Origin: Paenibacillus silagei
Lineage (GTDB): Bacteria; Bacillota; Bacilli; Paenibacillales; Paenibacillaceae
Reading direction: 5' to 3'
NCBI RefSeq assembly: GCF_017874735.1
Contig: NZ_JAGGLV010000022.1
Coordinates: forward strand, 62,001 to 126,000
DNA length: 64,000 bases
Made by a program: the position numbers and the translations under genes. Shown here one piece after another: positions 61,083 through 64,000 of the stretch. How positions within the stretch are numbered: the stretch's first letter is position 1; each line of letters opens with the position of its first letter. A model generated the notes under the pieces. It was not told the DNA's origin and did no database searches. It saw nothing but the letters and a program-made list of their open reading frames with translations.

Positions 61083-61409
61083 ATGTCTATTCAACAAATC
61101 CACACTAAGGAAGAATTACAGCAATATATCGGGCAGCCTGGCAAAAAACTGCTCTTCAAGCACAGCACCACCTGCCCGATCAGCGCCAAGGCCAACGAGG
61201 AGTTCCAGGCCTATACACAGCATTCAGATACTCCTGCAGCCGTGGTCCATGTGATCGAAGACCGTCCTGTCTCCAATCAGATTGCTGAGGATTTCGGGAT
61301 CAAGCATGAATCCCCGCAGATTTTCCTGCTGGAGGACAGCGAAGTCCGCTGGAACACCTCACACTGGAAGATTACCCAAAAAGCGATAAAGGAAGCAGTG
61401 GAACAATGA
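61083..61409 (+). CDS. brxC: Bacillithiol-dependent redox protein BrxC (YtxJ family)
   Basis: A 108-residue monothiol protein with thioredoxin-like fold: KLLFKHSTTCPISAKANEEF, Cys31 in the TCPIS site that marks YtxJ/BrxC. It debacillithiolates proteins. ATG 61083 follows CAGGAAGGTG. It overlaps the next gene (ATGA). Confidence 0.93.
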   Translation: MSIQQIHTKEELQQYIGQPGKKLLFKHSTTCPISAKANEEFQAYTQHSDTPAAVVHVIEDRPVSNQIAEDFGIKHESPQIFLLEDSEVRWNTSHWKITQKAIKEAVEQ

Positions 61410-61648
61410 GCGCGAACGTAATTGTCTATTCAACCTCCGGCTGCGGCGAGTGCAATCAGGTCAAACAGCTGCTGGAGAGCAAGGGCATTCCCTTCGAGGT
61501 CCGGGATGTGATGACCAGCTCCGTCTATCAGGAGGAAGTGGAGAAGCTGGGCTTCATGGGCATTCCAGTCACCGTATCCGGGGACCGGGCGGTCAAGGGC
61601 TTCAATCTCCCTGAGCTTCAGGAGCTTATGGATGCTGCTGTTCTGTAA
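61406..61648 (+). CDS. Glutaredoxin-like protein
   Basis: An 80-residue thioredoxin-fold protein. The active site is STSGCGECNQVKQ with Cys13 and Cys16 (CGEC rather than CPYC), and GIPVTVSGDRAVKGFN holds the cis-Pro. It is translationally coupled to brxC, so it may reduce BrxC or a shared target, which is inference. Confidence 0.92.
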   Translation: MSANVIVYSTSGCGECNQVKQLLESKGIPFEVRDVMTSSVYQEEVEKLGFMGIPVTVSGDRAVKGFNLPELQELMDAAVL

Positions 61649-61656
61649 TATACACA

Positions 61657-61693
61657 AAGGTGCTGTCCTCAACAGGAGCAGCGCCTTTTTTTT
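61657..61693 (+). terminator. Terminator of the brxC-glutaredoxin operon
   Basis: AAGGTGCTGTCCT pairs with AGGAGCAGCGCCTT (one G-U and one mismatch) around CAAC, followed by TTTTTTT. It lies 9 bp past the stop. Confidence 0.9.
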
Positions 61694-61753
61694 GCGATTC
61701 ATCGATGAAATAATTGTATATTTATATATATCTGGACAAGGAGGATTGATCCT

Positions 61754-63091
61754 TTGAAGTGGCTACAGGATGAGCATGCCGCCAAATGGCGTGAAGAAGG
61801 ACAGCGTTATGTGAGCAACGTCAATCAATTCGTACATAAGGGACTGACGGAAGGCTGGGACAAAGCGGGAAAAGAACCCGCAGAGGATACACGCGGGGGC
61901 CTCGCCGCCAAAATCTATAAGATGATTCGGGGAGCCAATGAACACGGTGAGATTGCTGAGCTGCGGGAGCAACTACCGGCGGCAACGTGGCCGCTCTCCG
62001 GGCACTTCCAGAAGGAGATGCAGGCGATTCGCGGTATCCATTTCATCAGTGATGATGCTGTGGTGTTCAGCACCGGCTCACCTTGGGAGAAGAATGCAGT
62101 TTTGGCAGTACATAAGGATGTTATTTCCGTATTCGACGAGTTTAGCCTGGTTGGGGCATCTCCTGACAATCAGTTCTATGCACTCGCCGGAACTCAAGGC
62201 ATTACCATTATGCAATCCATGAACAGCACTCTACAAGGAAAAGTTGTAGCAAATCTCTCCTGGCGTGAGCTGAATGGCACGATTCAAGCGCTGGACCCGG
62301 AGTTTACTGTTTTGAACATAGACAGCCTGGATCAGGAGTTACCCTTGGAGCAAGTCATTCCTTTTAACGGGGGCCAAGCGTTATTGCTTGTTACGAGCCA
62401 GGGGATTTTCCTGGTCCAGCAATCGCAGGAGAAGGAGAAGCTATGGGAGGTGAAGCTGCTGCATCCTGATCTCGAAGAATATAAAGCAGATGAGATGGAG
62501 CATATCGAGATCGACATGCCGCATGGTGCCGTTTCTCCGGATGGAAGATGGATTGCCTATGGCAGCCAGGGCAGTGATCATCTTTTATATGACACAACTT
62601 CAGGGCAGGTTCACTTATTCAATCCGGAATCCAGTTACCCGCACTATACTATATTTACGAAGGACCAGCATAGCGTATGGTACAATGCCTGCCACTTCTA
62701 TAATGGCGTTACCCTTGCTGTGTCCCTTGAAGATGCGGAAGCAGGAAAGCTCCCGTCCGATCAGGAATATCCGGTCGTTAACGAGGAAGCCCGGGTATAT
62801 GCGGCGGCGGCACTGAAGGACGGTGTTGTCATTGGCGATGCCTATGGCTACTTGAGGCTCATTGATGTAGAGGGGCGGGAGCTGTGGCGTTATTACGCCG
62901 GAAGCACCATTTCTGGATTAGCTGTCGATCCGGATGAGACCATGCTGGCCGTGGGGACTTATGGAGGGATGCTGCATTTCCTGGACCTTCATGCCACTGA
63001 ACGCAGCGACTATGAGATTACAACAGGAACCGTTCGTGAGGTGAAGCGGATTATTGCCTGGAAGAATCAGAATGAGCCGCTTTGGTGGTGA
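61754..63091 (+). CDS. Beta-propeller-like protein, function unknown
   Basis: The TTG at 61754 follows AAGGAGG by 9 nt. The 445-residue protein starts with a charged helical region (1-75), then repeated blades such as AVSPDGRWIAYGSQGSDHLLYDTTSGQVHLF and GLAVDPDETMLAVGTYGGMLHFLDLH that resemble WD40/quinoprotein-like repeats. No signal peptide or membrane helix, so it is probably cytoplasmic. I cannot assign a function. It follows the glutaredoxin gene after a terminator. Confidence 0.75.
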   Translation: MKWLQDEHAAKWREEGQRYVSNVNQFVHKGLTEGWDKAGKEPAEDTRGGLAAKIYKMIRGANEHGEIAELREQLPAATWPLSGHFQKEMQAIRGIHFISDDAVVFSTGSPWEKNAVLAVHKDVISVFDEFSLVGASPDNQFYALAGTQGITIMQSMNSTLQGKVVANLSWRELNGTIQALDPEFTVLNIDSLDQELPLEQVIPFNGGQALLLVTSQGIFLVQQSQEKEKLWEVKLLHPDLEEYKADEMEHIEIDMPHGAVSPDGRWIAYGSQGSDHLLYDTTSGQVHLFNPESSYPHYTIFTKDQHSVWYNACHFYNGVTLAVSLEDAEAGKLPSDQEYPVVNEEARVYAAAALKDGVVIGDAYGYLRLIDVEGRELWRYYAGSTISGLAVDPDETMLAVGTYGGMLHFLDLHATERSDYEITTGTVREVKRIIAWKNQNEPLWW

Positions 63092-63344
63092 GCTGATACA
63101 TGGAGAACCCTTCTTCCCCACCGTCGTCTGCCAAAAATAAAAAACAGCGCTTGAGCGAGATAAATGGCAGATAATCTGCTACATATAGGTGTTTTGGCTT
63201 CCCTATGCACAGCCATTCAGCCATTTGCTGAAAATAAGGCGAATAGCACTCTTTTCCATTTTTACAAACCCCCTCTGAAGAGAGTATGATTCGTGTTGAA
63301 AGCAAATGAATGCATTCATGAAAATGAGCATATGCATGCACGCT
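63092..63344. other. Intergenic region with palindrome, upstream of the riboswitch
   Basis: No ORF with a ribosome site. A perfect 14-bp palindrome, ATGAATGCATTCAT (63307-63320), lies about 25-40 bp before the riboswitch and may be an operator for the riboswitch promoter. I see no strong terminator for the preceding gene. Confidence 0.45.
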
Positions 63345-63495
63345 GAATTTCCGTCATGTGGAAAACGGGGGAACCATCCGGCCGTCAGGCCGACTTGGGG
63401 TGAATCCGAAGGAGAATGCCACGCGCAGGTCTCCGGCAGGTAGGGCGACTCTCACCGTCCGAATCCGACAGCTAACCTCGTAAGCGCCAAGAGAG
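63345..63495 (+). ncRNA. c-di-AMP riboswitch (ydaO-yuaA type)
   Basis: The conserved elements occur in order: CGGGGGAACCA (about 63366-63376), TTGGGGTGAATCC (about 63396-63408), and CCGAATCCGACAGCTAACCT with CGTAAGCGCC (about 63459-63488). These are the hallmark sequences of ydaO-yuaA riboswitches, known to bind c-di-AMP. A terminator follows at 63548, and a gene starts at 63635, as expected of a ligand-induced OFF switch. Confidence 0.92.
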
Positions 63496-63547
63496 AGCCC
63501 TGATCCGCCACGCTTTTGTGCCAGGCGTCTTAAGCCTGTTACCCACA

Positions 63548-63584
63548 ACCGCAGGCAGAGGTCCTCCTCTGCCTGCGGTTTTTT
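63548..63584 (+). terminator. Riboswitch expression-platform terminator
   Basis: ACCGCAGGCAGAGG pairs with CCTCTGCCTGCGGT, 14 perfect pairs around a 4-nt loop, then TTTTT. It lies about 55 nt after the conserved riboswitch core. Confidence 0.93.
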
Positions 63585-63634
63585 GCGCGCTGGAATGAAC
63601 TGCACAGTATAGATTCAGGAAGGAACGTGACCAC

Positions 63635-64000
63635 ATGCCTGACCCCTTATCGCCCAAACTAACCGCCGCTGCCGGATTCAACCACTACACCCAGCAATAT
63701 AGCGGTCCCGTCTATGCGCTTAGCTGCCTGCTGCTGGAGCAAGGCGTCCGCGCCGAACAAGCTGCAACCGCCACCTTCGTGGCACTCCATCCACTATGGC
63801 TGAAGGGCCGCCTCTCAGGGGACGCCGCTGCTGCGGCTGCCTACAGAGAGTGCATCCGCCAGTGTGCCATGCTCGCCCACGACCGCAGCCGCTGCGCTTC
63901 TGCGCCGCTGAGCTGGGACGATCACGTTGCCAGTGCCTTATGGTACGGCATCCAGCTCCCCCTGTCCGACATTAGCCAGATTCTGGAGTGCAGCATCCCC
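63635..64000 (+). CDS. Sigma-factor-like protein (partial, runs off right edge)
   Basis: I read an open frame of 122 codons from ATG 63635 (AGGAAGGA upstream) to the window edge without a stop. The product is Ala-rich and Cys-containing. Its visible end (ALWYGIQLPLSDISQILECSIP) resembles the helix-turn-helix of ECF sigma region 4. The N-terminal region does not show a clear region 2, so this could be a degenerate or atypical sigma factor. It is controlled by the c-di-AMP riboswitch in front. Confidence 0.65.
   Translation, partial: MPDPLSPKLTAAAGFNHYTQQYSGPVYALSCLLLEQGVRAEQAATATFVALHPLWLKGRLSGDAAAAAAYRECIRQCAMLAHDRSRCASAPLSWDDHVASALWYGIQLPLSDISQILECSIP

Noticed and set aside
63354..63605. 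Minus-strand ORF of 83 codons overlapping the riboswitch
   Set aside because: It covers the riboswitch and its terminator in antisense and has no ribosome site.

Overview
The window looks like the chromosome of a Paenibacillus-type, spore-forming Firmicute. Supporting signs are a GerA-type spore germination operon, a histidine kinase resembling the sporulation kinases, the bacillithiol redox proteins BrxB and BrxC, an EcsAB exporter, a c-di-AMP (ydaO-type) riboswitch, LacI-controlled carbohydrate ABC importers without their own ATPase, strong AGGAGG ribosome sites with frequent GTG and TTG starts, and moderately high GC. I see no rRNA, tRNA, insertion sequence, prophage or true CRISPR array.

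Layout. 1-14184: a nine-gene minus-strand operon with two solute-binding proteins, two pairs of MalF/MalG-type permeases, an NHL/TPR membrane protein, a Yip1-like membrane protein and a large DUF5696-type exported protein, preceded by a LacI regulator. A near-consensus promoter with tandem TGAAA-N4-TTTCA operators lies far upstream, so the transcript should carry a leader of about 700 nt that contains two tandem-repeat blocks. 14185-25650: housekeeping and redox genes (mutY, acpS, alpha/beta hydrolase, nadE, brxB, a sporulation-type kinase, a flavoprotein, ecsAB, a MarR regulator). 25650-35000: a repeat array, a GNAT/MFS pair, a small unknown protein, free-methionine sulfoxide reductase, and glgC-glgD-glgP. 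35100-43600: a two-component system, a half-size flavoprotein, two glycosyltransferases, DUF1697, a phosphotransferase gene broken by one in-frame amber codon, and a small hydrolase. 43660-49090: a germination operon in the order A-C-D-B, an alkyltransferase-like protein and a DUF1361 membrane protein. 49090-58220: arsR-sulP, a phospholipase D-like protein, a marR-nitroreductase-monooxygenase operon divergent from a nitrilase, a large repeat array and a lipoyl-pathway transferase. 58440-64000: CHAD protein, ThuA-like protein, SDR, brxC-glutaredoxin, a beta-propeller-like protein, and a c-di-AMP riboswitch with terminator ahead of a sigma-factor-like gene cut by the window edge.

Most unusual features: (i) the LacI-controlled nine-gene surface/transport operon with its long repeat-bearing leader; (ii) at least four intergenic arrays, each with its own sequence but all with a period of about 52 bp and a hairpin around a GTTTT core, three of them between convergent genes; (iii) an ~81-nt stem-loop element present twice, each time just beyond a terminator hairpin; (iv) a c-di-AMP riboswitch ahead of a sigma-like gene. 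All assignments come from reading the sequence and recalling families; no database search was run.
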